This document shows positions 43,497 to 53,017 of a stretch of DNA of 64,000 nucleotides, in pieces. The position numbers were made by a program, and so were the translations under genes. This stretch comes from JALEFZ01 sp964564415 (lineage in GTDB: Bacteria; Bacteroidota; Bacteroidia; J057), in contig CAZMAV010000006.1 in the NCBI GenBank assembly GCA_964564415.1, positions 62,001-126,000 on the forward strand, read 5' to 3'. Position 1 is the stretch's first letter, and each line of letters starts with the position of its first letter. The notes beneath the pieces are model-generated. The model worked only from the letters and a program-made list of their open reading frames with translations, was not told where the DNA came from and did no database searches.

Positions 43497-45614
43497 CTAA
43501 TCGAGGTCTTTGGGGAGGCTGAGGAGAATTTCTGTGAATTGACTTTCCTGCCCCCTGGCTTTTGCTTGCCCCTTGTAAAGTCGAACCACCTTCCTGACCT
43601 TTGCCAGACCCATGCCGACCCCTCCATGAGCCGCCAATTCATAGGGATCAATTTGATAAAAAATGCCAAATACCTTGTTGCTGTGGTTGGGTGAAAGCCC
43701 CCGGCCATGGTCCTTGAAGGAAAATAAATGATCCTTTCCATTGTCCCGGTAGCTTATGTCCATCAAGAAGGGCTTTTCTCCCCTGTACTTTAGGGCGTTT
43801 AGGATCAATTCATCAAATACCAGAGCCATGAGGGAAGGATGAAGGTGAAGGATGGGAAAATCTCCTTTCAGCCTTACATCTCCGTTGATGTCTTCGATCT
43901 CATCCCTAAACTTATCGATGGATTCCCGAAGCAGTTGGCCTGTATGGATCCGTTTTAAGGGAGGGAGTTCTGTGCCCAGCTTAAAAAAATTGCTTAGTTC
44001 GGACATTAAGAGGGAGAGACGCTTGGCTGACTGGGTGAGGTAACTCAAGTCTTCTTTCTCTCCCTGGTCTACCTTATCTTTAAGTTTTCGCCTCACGAGC
44101 CCGGCGTAGGCACCTACCCCTCTTACAGGCTCTTTGAGGTAATGAGAAGTCGCATAGGCCATATCCTCGAGCTCGGAGGTATAAGCCTTGAGTTGCTCAT
44201 TATGAGCGCGAATATTCTCTTCCCTTTTTCGTATGTAAAAATTACGGAGGAGAGCCAGGGCAAGTCCGGCAAGAATGATCAGCGAAAATATTCCTGCCCA
44301 GAGAAAGCGGTTTTGAAGCTTTTCCCTTTCCCGCTGGTCTTCCATTTCCTCGATCTGATTGGAAATACGCTGTAAACTGTCCTGTTTGCTCAGCAATCGG
44401 TAAATGTCTCGCTGCCACTCCTGGTAAAGGCTGTCTTTCATTCTGATGACCTCCTCAGTATAATACTCTCCCCTTGCCCTGTTGCCCATTTTATAATTGA
44501 TGTTCGAAAGGGCTTCGTAGGAGTCGAAGACGCTGCCAAAACCTTCGATGGGATCTGCAGTAGGAAGAGATGCCTCATAAAATTCAAGGGCTTTTTTCAG
44601 ATTCCCTCTTCTTTCTTCAGATTTACCTTTGAGATACTGCAAAAAGCCATACAGCTTGGTCTGCCTGGATTCGCCCAGGAATTTTTCCGCTGTCTCGAGC
44701 TGTTGATCTGACTTTTCCCACTTTCTTAGGCCCTGAAGGGACTGGGCCTTGATGAGATAATAGTAAGCCTTGCCGTATATGTCGTCTAAATTTTCAATTT
44801 TTGGTCCAATATCATCAAGTAGGCCAAAAGCTTTTTGGAAATCACCCATTTCAAGGTAAGTATGGGCGTAATTGGTACTGGAAATGACAAAATAAGCCGG
44901 CCGCTCCTCATAATTTATCCTTGGGATCATCTCCTCATAGGTCTCCCTGGCTTTTAGGAAGTTGCCACTTCTGATGTATTGAGCCCCTAGGTTGGAGTGG
45001 ATGACCTCATAAAAAATATTTCTGTCGGTCGAAGTAAGGTAGGACTCTGCCTTGATGAGGTGTTCAATGGCTAGAGAACTGAAATTCTTGGAACCATAAT
45101 AGTAAGACAAAGAAAGATGACCCAGGGTGAAGCCAAGGCTATCGTACTGAATTTTTGCCGTTTCCAGCGTTTTGATCCCATATTTCAGCAAATTTTCTTT
45201 ATCTGCTTTCCTTAGATAAATAGTAGAGAGAAAATAAGCATTGATGAAGGTATTTCTGTCTTTGGGATCTGATTTACACAGGTCTTGGGCGCGGAGAAAT
45301 AGCCTTTCAGCCACATTAAATTCCCCTTTTGTCCTGTAGCATAAACCCAGGACATGGTAAATATGAAGCAGACGATGGGGATAATTGACACTATCACAAA
45401 GCAAAAGGCTCTTTCGTGAGGCCTCCAGGGAAAGGTCTACATGAGAGCGAATAAAACTCCAATCCGTAGCTGTCTCCAGGGAAAGATGCTCCCAGACGGG
45501 GATGACGTCATTTACTTCCAGGCTATCGGGTTTGGAGAGGCATAAGGACGGGCATAGCCATCCCAGGATCAGAAAGGAAAGGAAGAGTTTAGGAAGACAT
45601 TTATGCGATATCAT
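43497..45614 (-). CDS. TPR-containing sensor histidine kinase
   Basis: A 705-residue exported sensor with a signal peptide near residues 8-27. The sensory part is a string of TPR-like helices (about 60-390). A coiled-coil and TM helix (FLWAGIFSLIILAGLALALL, about 433) lead to the HisKA region YATSHYLKEPVRGVGAYAGLV, with the phospho-acceptor His. The ATPase domain has VFDELILNALKYR, FKDHGRGLSPNHSNKVFGIF and GVGMGLAKVRKVV. No response regulator gene adjoins it. The usual 'H-D/E-x-K-E-P' is HYLKEP here. The gene is convergent with the HsdR-N-like gene and stands 150 bp downstream of nuoD. Confidence 0.92.
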   Translation of the reverse strand: MISHKCLPKLFLSFLILGWLCPSLCLSKPDSLEVNDVIPVWEHLSLETATDWSFIRSHVDLSLEASRKSLLLCDSVNYPHRLLHIYHVLGLCYRTKGEFNVAERLFLRAQDLCKSDPKDRNTFINAYFLSTIYLRKADKENLLKYGIKTLETAKIQYDSLGFTLGHLSLSYYYGSKNFSSLAIEHLIKAESYLTSTDRNIFYEVIHSNLGAQYIRSGNFLKARETYEEMIPRINYEERPAYFVISSTNYAHTYLEMGDFQKAFGLLDDIGPKIENLDDIYGKAYYYLIKAQSLQGLRKWEKSDQQLETAEKFLGESRQTKLYGFLQYLKGKSEERRGNLKKALEFYEASLPTADPIEGFGSVFDSYEALSNINYKMGNRARGEYYTEEVIRMKDSLYQEWQRDIYRLLSKQDSLQRISNQIEEMEDQREREKLQNRFLWAGIFSLIILAGLALALLRNFYIRKREENIRAHNEQLKAYTSELEDMAYATSHYLKEPVRGVGAYAGLVRRKLKDKVDQGEKEDLSYLTQSAKRLSLLMSELSNFFKLGTELPPLKRIHTGQLLRESIDKFRDEIEDINGDVRLKGDFPILHLHPSLMALVFDELILNALKYRGEKPFLMDISYRDNGKDHLFSFKDHGRGLSPNHSNKVFGIFYQIDPYELAAHGGVGMGLAKVRKVVRLYKGQAKARGQESQFTEILLSLPKDLD

Positions 45615-45764
45615 ATGGTGTAAGGAGGGAGAAAAGAAAAATTGTGTTATGCTACTTTTTCCATCAATTAAATTACAATTATTTTAATTAATACTCTGCC
45701 ATTAGATTAAATATTCTTTCAACCATTCGGTTTTCGAATAAGAATTATCCTTTTTCCATAATAA

Positions 45765-46994
45765 TTACCGATCTACCTCCCCCAGCACAATGTCTATGCT
45801 TCCGATAATAGCTACCAGGTCAGCCAGTAAAACACCCCTGCTTATTTCTGGCAATACGGAAAGGTTACAAAAGCTGGGCCCACGGCTCTTACATCGAAAG
45901 GGTTTGTCGCTTTTGCCATCTGCGATGAAATAAAAGCCAAGTTCACCCCGTGGATTTTCCGCCCTTACATAAAAGTCTTGAGCCTTTGGCCTGGCCTTGG
46001 GGGGGCAGAATTCCCTGGGATCAAAGGCCGGATCCCGAGGATATTTTTTGTTGAGCTTCTCTAGGCACTGCTCGATAATCTTGAGGGATTCTTCCACCTC
46101 ATCCACCCTGACTTTGAACCGGTCCCAGCAATCTCCGACACTGCCCATTTCTCCCTTTCCGATCGGTATGTCAAATTCCAATTCCGGATAGATGCTGTAG
46201 CCATTCACCCGTCGCAGGTCCCATTTCAGACCGGAAGCCCGAAGCATAGGCCCTGAAATTCCATAGCTAATCGCAGTATCCAAGGGTAAAATACCCACAT
46301 TGGCGGTACGCTTGATAAAAATCTCATTGTCTGTAATGAGCTTATTCAATTCATCCATTTTGGGACGAAAGTAGTCGACAAACTCCTTGCAGCGCTCTTC
46401 GAAACCCAGGGGTAGATCATAAAATAGCCCTCCAATCCAGATGTAATTGTAGAGCATGCGCGAACCACTGACCCATTCCAAGAGATTCATGATGTGTTCC
46501 CGATCCCTGAAGGTCCACAAAAAGGGGGTGTAGGCTCCTATATCAAGGCCGTAGGTTCCCAGGGCAATCATGTGGGAAGCGATGCGGTTGAGTTCGGCAA
46601 CCAGAACCCTTATATACTCAATTCGTGGGGGAATCTTTTCGCTGAGGTCCATCATCCGCTCCACCCCCATGGCAAAAGCAAAATTATTGTTCATCGAGGA
46701 AAGGTAGTCCATCCGATCAGTATAGGGCAGGATCTGAGGATAGGAAAGCGACTCGGCATGCTTTTCGAAGCATCGATGCAGGTATCCAATATGGGGAATG
46801 ACCTCTATGACCAATTCGCCGTCTGTAACCACCTCCAGGCGGAGCACCCCATGGGTAGAGGGATGCTGAGGCCCCAGGTTGAGGACCATTTCCTCGGTTT
46901 TGAGGTCTTCCAGTCGGGTTTTGTTGGGAGCAGCCCGCCGCAGCAATTCTTCATGGCTAAGTTCAGTGCGATGGCTTTCCGGTAATTTGGGCAT
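45765..46994 (-). CDS. nuoD: NADH-quinone oxidoreductase subunit D
   Basis: The 49-kDa subunit of complex I, which lines the quinone pocket with NuoB. It has 409 residues. Motifs are NLGPQHPSTHGVLRLEV near residue 38, IGYLHRCFEKHAESLSYPQILPYTDRMDY near 70 and the C-terminal LVAIIGSIDIVLGEVDR. The ATG at 46994 is chosen; a longer frame to 47120 lies inside nuoC. It ends the cluster nuoABCD: no nuoE or later genes follow, so the complex must be completed from another locus. Confidence 0.96.
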   Translation of the reverse strand: MPKLPESHRTELSHEELLRRAAPNKTRLEDLKTEEMVLNLGPQHPSTHGVLRLEVVTDGELVIEVIPHIGYLHRCFEKHAESLSYPQILPYTDRMDYLSSMNNNFAFAMGVERMMDLSEKIPPRIEYIRVLVAELNRIASHMIALGTYGLDIGAYTPFLWTFRDREHIMNLLEWVSGSRMLYNYIWIGGLFYDLPLGFEERCKEFVDYFRPKMDELNKLITDNEIFIKRTANVGILPLDTAISYGISGPMLRASGLKWDLRRVNGYSIYPELEFDIPIGKGEMGSVGDCWDRFKVRVDEVEESLKIIEQCLEKLNKKYPRDPAFDPREFCPPKARPKAQDFYVRAENPRGELGFYFIADGKSDKPFRCKSRGPSFCNLSVLPEISRGVLLADLVAIIGSIDIVLGEVDR

Positions 46995-47004
46995 GAAAGG
47001 AAAT

Positions 47005-47487
47005 TTAGTAGCGGATTTTGATGTCGTGATAAGTTTCGGCCTCCTTATAATCTTTTCTGAGGGGATGTCCTTCCCAATCCTCGGGAAGAAGAATCCGTCG
47101 GGGATCGGGATGCCCATCAAAATGAATACCTACCATGTCGTAGGCCTCGCGCTCGTGCCATTCGGCAGCCTTCCACACCTCTGACACAGAGCTTAGGGTA
47201 GGGGACTCCTTTGAAATCTTGCACTTCAGTACCAGCCCCTCTTCGTGGACCAAGGAATAGAGGTGATAAACCACCATCAGTTCCTCCTCATTTTCTCCCA
47301 GGTCTACCCCTGAGAGGCAGGATAGGAAATCCATGTAAAATTTAGGATGGTCTCGGACAAAGAGACAGACCTCCTTGATCACTTTCGGATCGACCAGGAA
47401 ATAGGGCTGTTTGCAGCTAAGGTCTGAGTCGAGGATAGCTTCGGGATGGTTTTCCCGGATCGAATCCTCCATGGCTGTTACCTTCAT
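47005..47487 (-). CDS. nuoC: NADH-quinone oxidoreductase subunit C
   Basis: The 30-kDa subunit of complex I, 160 residues. It has FYMDFLSCLSGVDLG near residue 50, WKAAEWHEREAYDMVGIHFDGHPDPRRILLPEDWEGHPLRKDY, the standard NuoC signature, from about 104 onward. It is separate from NuoD rather than fused. It overlaps nuoB by four bases and precedes nuoD by ten. Confidence 0.96.
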   Translation of the reverse strand: MKVTAMEDSIRENHPEAILDSDLSCKQPYFLVDPKVIKEVCLFVRDHPKFYMDFLSCLSGVDLGENEEELMVVYHLYSLVHEEGLVLKCKISKESPTLSSVSEVWKAAEWHEREAYDMVGIHFDGHPDPRRILLPEDWEGHPLRKDYKEAETYHDIKIRY

Positions 47488-47999
47488 GAGCGGGGTGGTT
47501 TTTCTTTGGGCATATCGGGGACAAGCAGGCTTTCCTGGCGGATTTTCTCCTGTAGCTTAAGGATACCTCCTATCAAGGCTTCCGGACGTGGCGGGCAGCC
47601 AGGGACGTATACGTCGACAGGGATGATGCGGTCCACCCCTTTGACGACGTGGTAGCCATGATCCCAGTAAGGCCCCCCACAATTGGAGCAGGAACCCATA
47701 GAAATGACATAACGAGGCTCTGGCATCTGCTCATAAAGCCTTCGGATGCGGTCAGCCATCTTGAAAGTTACCGTTCCCGCTACGATCATGACGTCCGACT
47801 GTCTGGGTGAAGGCCTTGGAAAGACTCCCAGGCGATCAAGGTCGTAATGACTGGCATTGGTAGCCATCATCTCAATGGCGCAGCAGGCCAGGCCAAAACC
47901 CATCGGCCAGAGCGATGAAAGTCTTGCCCAGTTGAGCAAGTCATCTACCTTGGTGATGACAATTTTTCCCTCTCCGGTTTTTCTGTCGAGTAATCCCAT
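47484..47999 (-). CDS. nuoB: NADH-quinone oxidoreductase subunit B
   Basis: Carries the terminal N2 4Fe-4S cluster of complex I. The cysteines are in GLACCAIEMM near residue 38, SMGSCSNCGGPYWDHGYHVVKGVD near 100 and VYVPGCPPRPEALIGG near 130. Length 171 residues. It starts one base after the end of nuoA on this strand. Confidence 0.97.
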   Translation of the reverse strand: MGLLDRKTGEGKIVITKVDDLLNWARLSSLWPMGFGLACCAIEMMATNASHYDLDRLGVFPRPSPRQSDVMIVAGTVTFKMADRIRRLYEQMPEPRYVISMGSCSNCGGPYWDHGYHVVKGVDRIIPVDVYVPGCPPRPEALIGGILKLQEKIRQESLLVPDMPKEKPPRS

Positions 48000-48000
48000 C

Positions 48001-48534
48001 TTATCCTAGCTCTTCTTTTTTGGGTAGTCCGGGAGCTTTAATCCCGGCATATTTCCGATTGATCTGCTGATATTTTTCGAGGGGAACTCCCCCCATCGGC
48101 TTGGGTAGAATGGCCTGTGCTTTGATCCAGCTCAAATCTTTTTTAATCCAGACATAGACTAGCCCCAGCAATAATATCGCCACGAAAAAGAGGATTTCTA
48201 CCAAGGCTAGCAGACCCCAGCCGGGTAAGGCCCCTATTAAGGTCATATCTGCAAAAACCATAGACCAGGGAAAAAGAAAGAGAATTTCGACCTCAAAAAT
48301 CAGGAAGATCAATGCAATTATATAAAAGCGCATATTGAACTGCATGCCGCTATCTCCGACAGGATCTTCCCCACATTCGTAAGAAGTGAGTTTTTCTGGA
48401 TTGGGACGGGAGGGTGCCAGGAGTCGGGCCACGCCTAAGCCCAGGAGGGCAAAAAGTGTCCCACCTAAGATAAAAAGGAAGGCTCTTCCAAAGGTGCTCA
48501 GCTCCAGGGTATCTTGAATCAAAAACAACTGCAT
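48001..48534 (-). CDS. nuoA: NADH-quinone oxidoreductase subunit A
   Basis: Small membrane subunit of complex I, 177 residues with three transmembrane helices. The family signature SYECGEDPVGDSGMQFNMRFYIIAL with the downstream FLIFEVEILFLFPW is present. A C-terminal extension of about 50 residues (from KKDLSWIKAQAILPK) is longer than in E. coli. First gene of the nuoABCD operon. Confidence 0.96.
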   Translation of the reverse strand: MQLFLIQDTLELSTFGRAFLFILGGTLFALLGLGVARLLAPSRPNPEKLTSYECGEDPVGDSGMQFNMRFYIIALIFLIFEVEILFLFPWSMVFADMTLIGALPGWGLLALVEILFFVAILLLGLVYVWIKKDLSWIKAQAILPKPMGGVPLEKYQQINRKYAGIKAPGLPKKEELG

Positions 48535-48690
48535 TTTACAAAAGCCTAAGTTACTTTAACGAACTCACAGGGTCCATATCGAGGTTTAAACCTAAAAGTC
48601 TAAAAAAAACTAATTTGCGCCGAAAATGATTCCTCAGCATTCATTTTCATTCATTCAAATTACAACAAATCAACTATCAACGCCAAAGAC

Positions 48691-49605
48691 ATGAAAAAAC
48701 TGATCACCCTTTTGCTGGCCATCCTTTGTTTGGGAGGCCTTTACGGACAAGAAAATGACACCACCTACTGGAATCAGGCAGCCGTAGGTACGATCGGATT
48801 TACCAACACCGGTTACAGCACCTACTGGCAAAAAGGTGCCCTTCCCTCACAGTCCATTTTAGCTAATTTTAGTGCCAGTGCAGATTATAAAAAAGACAAA
48901 CTGGATTGGCAAAATGACCTGGATCTCGCTTATGGATTACTGCGACAAGGCCTCGATGCTCCCTTCCTGAAAAATGCCGACCGCATCGAACTGACCTCCA
49001 AGCTGGGTTACGAATTGGCAAAAAAGTTTCTGCTTTCTGCCCAGCTTAATTTTAGGTCCCAATTTGACCAGGGTTTTGAATTCAACAGCAACTTCCCCAC
49101 CAATGTCGACTCAGCTACTCTTATTTCCCGCTTCCTTTCTCCCGCCTACCTCAACTTTGGTGTGGGTTTTGACTATCAGCCCTTCGAAGACTTCAGTATC
49201 TACTACACCCCCATCAACTCCAAGGTCACAATCGTAACCGATGAGATCCTGAGAAACAAGTATATCCCTCAGGAGATTAGCACAGGAGCTGCCCGATATG
49301 AGCTGGGTTCCAATCTTACGGTAAAGTTTAAAAAGGAGATTTTTGAAAACGTATTGTTCAAAACCAACGCCAACTTCTTTGCCAACTACCTCCAGGATTT
49401 TGGTAACATCGACATCAACTGGGCCACCCTGACTACAGCCAAGGTGAACAATTGGCTGGCCATCAATTTTGCGACCAACCTCATTTATGACAATGACGTG
49501 CAGTTTATCATCGAAAGAGACCCCGAAGGCAATGTTCTCAAGGAGGGACCCAGAACTCAGTTCCAACACATCTTGAGCGTGGGGTTGACCTACAACCTTC
49601 TCTAA
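48691..49605 (+). CDS. DUF3078 family outer-membrane protein
   Basis: A 304-residue exported protein with signal peptide MKKLITLLLAILCLGGLYG. It is made of amphipathic beta strands (WQNDLDLAYGLLRQG, YELGSNLTVKFKKEIF) ending in a hydrophobic strand YNLL, typical of outer-membrane barrels. The opening WNQAAVGTIGFTNTGYSTYWQKGA is characteristic of DUF3078 proteins of Bacteroidota. Function not known. Terminator follows. Confidence 0.88.
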   Translation: MKKLITLLLAILCLGGLYGQENDTTYWNQAAVGTIGFTNTGYSTYWQKGALPSQSILANFSASADYKKDKLDWQNDLDLAYGLLRQGLDAPFLKNADRIELTSKLGYELAKKFLLSAQLNFRSQFDQGFEFNSNFPTNVDSATLISRFLSPAYLNFGVGFDYQPFEDFSIYYTPINSKVTIVTDEILRNKYIPQEISTGAARYELGSNLTVKFKKEIFENVLFKTNANFFANYLQDFGNIDINWATLTTAKVNNWLAINFATNLIYDNDVQFIIERDPEGNVLKEGPRTQFQHILSVGLTYNLL

Positions 49606-49658
49606 TGCACCTACTTAACAACTATAGCTGAGACCTGAAAAAGAGGTGATGCTTTTGC

Positions 49659-49696
49659 AAGAAGGCAGACATTTGCGTGTCGGCCTTCTTTTATTA
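49659..49696 (+). terminator. Rho-independent terminator after DUF3078 gene
   Basis: AAGAAGGC (49659-49666) and GACA pair with TGTC and GCCTTCTT (49683-49690) around TTTGCG, with one mismatched pair, followed by TTATTATT. Confidence 0.8.
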
Positions 49697-49753
49697 TTGA
49701 ATGATCTATTCGAAGCAAAAATTCTGCATCCTTACTGGGCTTTTCAATGGACA

Positions 49754-50569
49754 TTAACCCCCTATCAGCCCCAACCCGGCTGCGATGGCAAGGGAACCTA
49801 CGATCACGCAGTAAATGGCAAAATAGTCTAATTTAGCCTTTTTGACGATGCGTATCATCCAGGTACAGGCGACCAGGCCCGAGATGAAGGCGGCCAAAAA
49901 GCCTGCGATCAGGGCATCGCTGCCTACCGTAGCAGTTTGGGCACCCTGTTCCATTTCAAAATAATCCTTGAGTTCCAGGGCAGTTCCTCCCAGAATCACT
50001 GGGATGACCATGAGAAAGGAAAATCGTGCGGCGGTCTCTCTGCTGATGCCCAGCATAAGGGCGGCAGAAATGGTCGACCCTGAGCGCGAGACCCCAGGCA
50101 GAAGGGCAAAAGCTTGAGCAGCGCCTACGATAAGGGCTTTTAGAGGGGTGATTTCGCCTGGGAGAGATTGAATGCGAGAGGATGCAACCAGGAGAGCTGC
50201 CGTGACCAGGAGCATAAAGCCGACCAGGAGAATTTTTCCCGAGAAAAGTGCGTCCAGGTAATCCCCCAAAAAAACATAGGCCAGTCCTGCAGGGATCATC
50301 GAGATGAGGATCATGAGGACAAATTTGGTGGATTCGTTCCATTCAAATTTGAATAGGTCCCGGATCAGGACAAGGATATCTTTATAATAAACGACAATGG
50401 TACTCAGCGCCGTAGCCGCATGCACGACAGCCGAATAAAGGACGGCGTTTTCTTCCAGTTCCTGGTTCAGGAGTATCTTACCGAGTTCAAGGTGGCCACT
50501 GCTACTTACAGGCAAAAATTCTGTAAGTCCCTGGATAATACCTAGGACGATCGATTCTATCAGATCCAT
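49754..50569 (-). CDS. uppP: Undecaprenyl-diphosphatase (BacA/UppP)
   Basis: Recycles the lipid carrier by removing phosphate from undecaprenyl diphosphate. It has 271 residues and about eight helices. The signature GIIQGLTEFLPVSSSGHLELG near residue 11 and the second motif LPGVSRSGSTISAALMLGISRETAARFSFL near 150 are intact. The chain ftsX, DUF3098 gene and uppP on this strand matches the usual Bacteroidota order. Can also confer bacitracin tolerance when abundant. Confidence 0.96.
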   Translation of the reverse strand: MDLIESIVLGIIQGLTEFLPVSSSGHLELGKILLNQELEENAVLYSAVVHAATALSTIVVYYKDILVLIRDLFKFEWNESTKFVLMILISMIPAGLAYVFLGDYLDALFSGKILLVGFMLLVTAALLVASSRIQSLPGEITPLKALIVGAAQAFALLPGVSRSGSTISAALMLGISRETAARFSFLMVIPVILGGTALELKDYFEMEQGAQTATVGSDALIAGFLAAFISGLVACTWMIRIVKKAKLDYFAIYCVIVGSLAIAAGLGLIGG

Positions 50570-50705
50570 AAATTATGAGAAAAAGTTTGATGGTGGTTTG
50601 GCTAAAGGTCGGAAAAGCTGACTTTTTTACCAGTATCCATTTCTCAACCGATGCTATCGGTGTCCTTATTGGTTGGAATTCCCGTATAAATCGAATTTGG
50701 ACAGA

Positions 50706-51095
50706 TCAACCTTCCTCTCCCGAAGTGGCAGCCCTATGTTCTTTGGGTCGGTACATGATGGCATATATGATGCCCACAAATCCCAGCACAGTGATAGGAG
50801 GAGCTACATAGAGGGCGATAGAAAATTCCCGGGCATCGATGAAGTCTTCCAAGGACATGAGGAAGAAGCCCAGGACGATCAGCCCGATACAAGAAAGCAA
50901 AAGGATGTAGTTCATCCTGCTGAAGGGGAGCTGTACAGGTCCTCTTTCCACCTGAGTCTTGGGACTGGGCTTTTTAGCTTCAGGACTGGGGCTGGCCGTC
51001 TTCACCACCTTTTTCGCCGCAGGCTTTTGTGCAGGCTTGCGTGTAGGTGTTGATTTCCTCTTTTGATTTGATTTTCCTCTTTTTGATTTCGCCAT
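50706..51095 (-). CDS. DUF3098 family two-helix membrane protein
   Basis: A 129-residue protein with a very basic, Lys/Pro/Ala-rich N-terminus (about 50 residues) and two transmembrane helices (NYILLLSCIGLIVLGFFLM and APPITVLGFVGIIYAIMY). This matches the DUF3098 family. It sits between ftsX (2 bp gap) and uppP, the conserved arrangement. Probable role in cell-envelope division, unproven. Confidence 0.87.
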   Translation of the reverse strand: MAKSKRGKSNQKRKSTPTRKPAQKPAAKKVVKTASPSPEAKKPSPKTQVERGPVQLPFSRMNYILLLSCIGLIVLGFFLMSLEDFIDAREFSIALYVAPPITVLGFVGIIYAIMYRPKEHRAATSGEEG

Positions 51096-51097
51096 GA

Positions 51098-51988
51098 TTA
51101 CAGCAGTTCGTCCAGGTTTCTGTTCAAATATTTATTGACGGCCCAATAGCTTCCCGAGAAGCCCAGTATTGAGCCAAATAAAACAATTCCCCCAAATAAT
51201 ACAATGATGGTCGGGGGAAGACTTGTCATTTTCTCCACTTCCATCTCCCTCAGTTGCAGGGAAATAAGGTAAAGTGTGGCCGAGAGTAGGAGAAAAGCTA
51301 GGAGTCCTCCCAGCATTCCCTGAAGGGTACCCCGCCACAAAAAAGGCCGGCGGATAAAGCTTCGGGTGGCACCGATGAGCTCCATGCTCCTGATCGTCAG
51401 CCGCCGCGCATAAATCGTCAGCCTTATCGTCGCATAAGCCAAAGAAACGGCCATCAAACTCAGTACCACTCCCAAGGCCAGGGCAATCCAACTGAAAACC
51501 CGAAGGTTGCGCTCCAGCTGTGGAAGGGCATCACCCTGGTAGACGATCTCAGCTACGCCCGATTGACGGGAGATCAGTTCTTCGGCCAGTTTAGGTCCCC
51601 CCTTTCTGATAGAGGAGGGCTCGAACTTAAGCTGAAAAGATGCCATGTAGGGATTTATTCCTCCAAGGCTCTCCTTCACTTCTTCTCCTACTACAGAAAG
51701 CATTTTTTCAGCCGCCTCTTCTTTATCAATGAAATGTACCTCTCTGACCATAGGCAAGGAATCCAGGCGACTTTCCAACTTCTGCCTGTTGGGCTCAGAA
51801 ATGAAGTCATGCAAAAAAACTTCCATGACAAGATTTTCCTCCACCTCCTTGAGCACGTCAAGGCCAAAAAAGCTAATACCACCAAAAAGACCAAGAAAGT
51901 AAAGAACCACCCCAATGCTGATGGCAGCAGTCAAAAAACTGCTGCGGGTCCTACGCTTCCAAAACTTCCTGCTTTCTGGGTAACTCAT
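51098..51988 (-). CDS. ftsX: Cell division ABC transporter permease FtsX
   Basis: A four-helix permease of 296 residues that with FtsE activates septal peptidoglycan hydrolases. The N-terminal helix (FLTAAISIGVVLYFLGLFGG) is followed by the extracellular domain with VMEVFLHDFISEPNRQKLE. The FtsX/MacB-like permease part contains RLTIRSMELIGATRSFIRRPFLWRGTLQGMLGG near residue 200. The ATG at 51988 is used; a TTG three codons upstream is possible. FtsE is not in this window. Confidence 0.93.
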   Translation of the reverse strand: MSYPESRKFWKRRTRSSFLTAAISIGVVLYFLGLFGGISFFGLDVLKEVEENLVMEVFLHDFISEPNRQKLESRLDSLPMVREVHFIDKEEAAEKMLSVVGEEVKESLGGINPYMASFQLKFEPSSIRKGGPKLAEELISRQSGVAEIVYQGDALPQLERNLRVFSWIALALGVVLSLMAVSLAYATIRLTIYARRLTIRSMELIGATRSFIRRPFLWRGTLQGMLGGLLAFLLLSATLYLISLQLREMEVEKMTSLPPTIIVLFGGIVLFGSILGFSGSYWAVNKYLNRNLDELL

Positions 51989-52133
51989 GACAGACAAAGT
52001 TAAACCTTCTCAGGCAGAAATGAAGCCTCCTTTTATTTTTCCTACACCCTGGATGTAGAGAAGTTCATTTCACAGACCAAAAAAATAAGGGAAGACTTAT
52101 GGCCTTCCCTAAAAATGAAGTATTTCGTCCTCA

Positions 52134-52967
52134 TTAAAGTGGAGTTGGAGCCTGATGAATAACCCTCTGTGGAAAAGGGATTTCGATACCGGCTTCATCA
52201 AGGGCAATCTTGGCCTGCTCAACTACGTCAAACTGTACCTCCCAGTAGTCTTTGGGAAGGCAAAAAGGCCTGAGGCTGAGGTTGACCGAACTGTCTCCCA
52301 ATTCGAGAACCCTGACCACAGGAGCTGGCTCTTCCAGTACCTTTGGGTGTTCCAGAAGTACCTTCATGAGTACATCTCTCGCTGCTTTGATATTAGCCCC
52401 ATAACTAATGCCTACCGGAACTTCTACCCTGAGTTTTCCCTCCGTGGTATAATTGGTAATGTTACCATTGGAAAGGGGGCCATTGGGCATGACGACTGTT
52501 TTGTTGTCCAGGGTTTTGAGTTTGGTGACGAAGATATTCAGGCTTTCGACGTAGCCTTTATGACCCTGGGCTTCGATGTAGTCTCCCGCCCGGAAAGGCC
52601 GGTAGATGAGGATCATCACCCCACCAGCAAAATTGGCCAGGGACCCCTGCAAGGCCAGACCTACGGCAAGACCAGCAGCTCCCAAGACAGCGATCAGGGA
52701 ACTGGTCTCTACTTCAATAATGCCCAGGACGGCGATGAACAGGGCGGCTTTCAGGCCCACATTGACCACACTTCCCAGAAAACCCATGAGACTCCTGTCC
52801 ATGCCCCGGTCGTGGATCAGTTTTCTGATGCCTCTGACAAATCTGTTGATCAGATAATTGCCCGCAACGAGAATGATGATCGCGAGGGCAATCTTGGGTA
52901 GGTAATTTACGGCCTGGGAAGTCAGGGTAGAAAGTCCTTCATTCAGCCATTCTTGCCATTGTTCCAT
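52134..52967 (-). CDS. mscS: Small-conductance mechanosensitive channel (MscS)
   Basis: A 277-residue channel of the minimal MscS class. Three N-terminal helices end with the pore helix GLKAALFIAVLGIIEVETSSLIAVLGAAGLAVGLALQGSLANFAGGVMIL near residues 70-120, where the Gly/Ala-rich face lines the pore. The cytoplasmic beta domain follows with ALQG...FRAGDYIEAQGHKGYVESLNIFVTKLKTLDNKTVVMPNG. It protects against hypo-osmotic shock. Confidence 0.95.
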   Translation of the reverse strand: MEQWQEWLNEGLSTLTSQAVNYLPKIALAIIILVAGNYLINRFVRGIRKLIHDRGMDRSLMGFLGSVVNVGLKAALFIAVLGIIEVETSSLIAVLGAAGLAVGLALQGSLANFAGGVMILIYRPFRAGDYIEAQGHKGYVESLNIFVTKLKTLDNKTVVMPNGPLSNGNITNYTTEGKLRVEVPVGISYGANIKAARDVLMKVLLEHPKVLEEPAPVVRVLELGDSSVNLSLRPFCLPKDYWEVQFDVVEQAKIALDEAGIEIPFPQRVIHQAPTPL

Positions 52968-53017
52968 GATGAATCTTTAGGGGATTTGGATTTGATTGAT
53001 GCGAAAATGGGTTGAGC

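Noticed and set aside
46995..47120. 42-residue extension of nuoD
   Set aside because: It overlaps nuoC in another frame, and NuoD proteins normally start near the chosen ATG.
50575..51053. Plus-strand frames over the DUF3098 region
   Set aside because: Antisense to DUF3098; no domain features.
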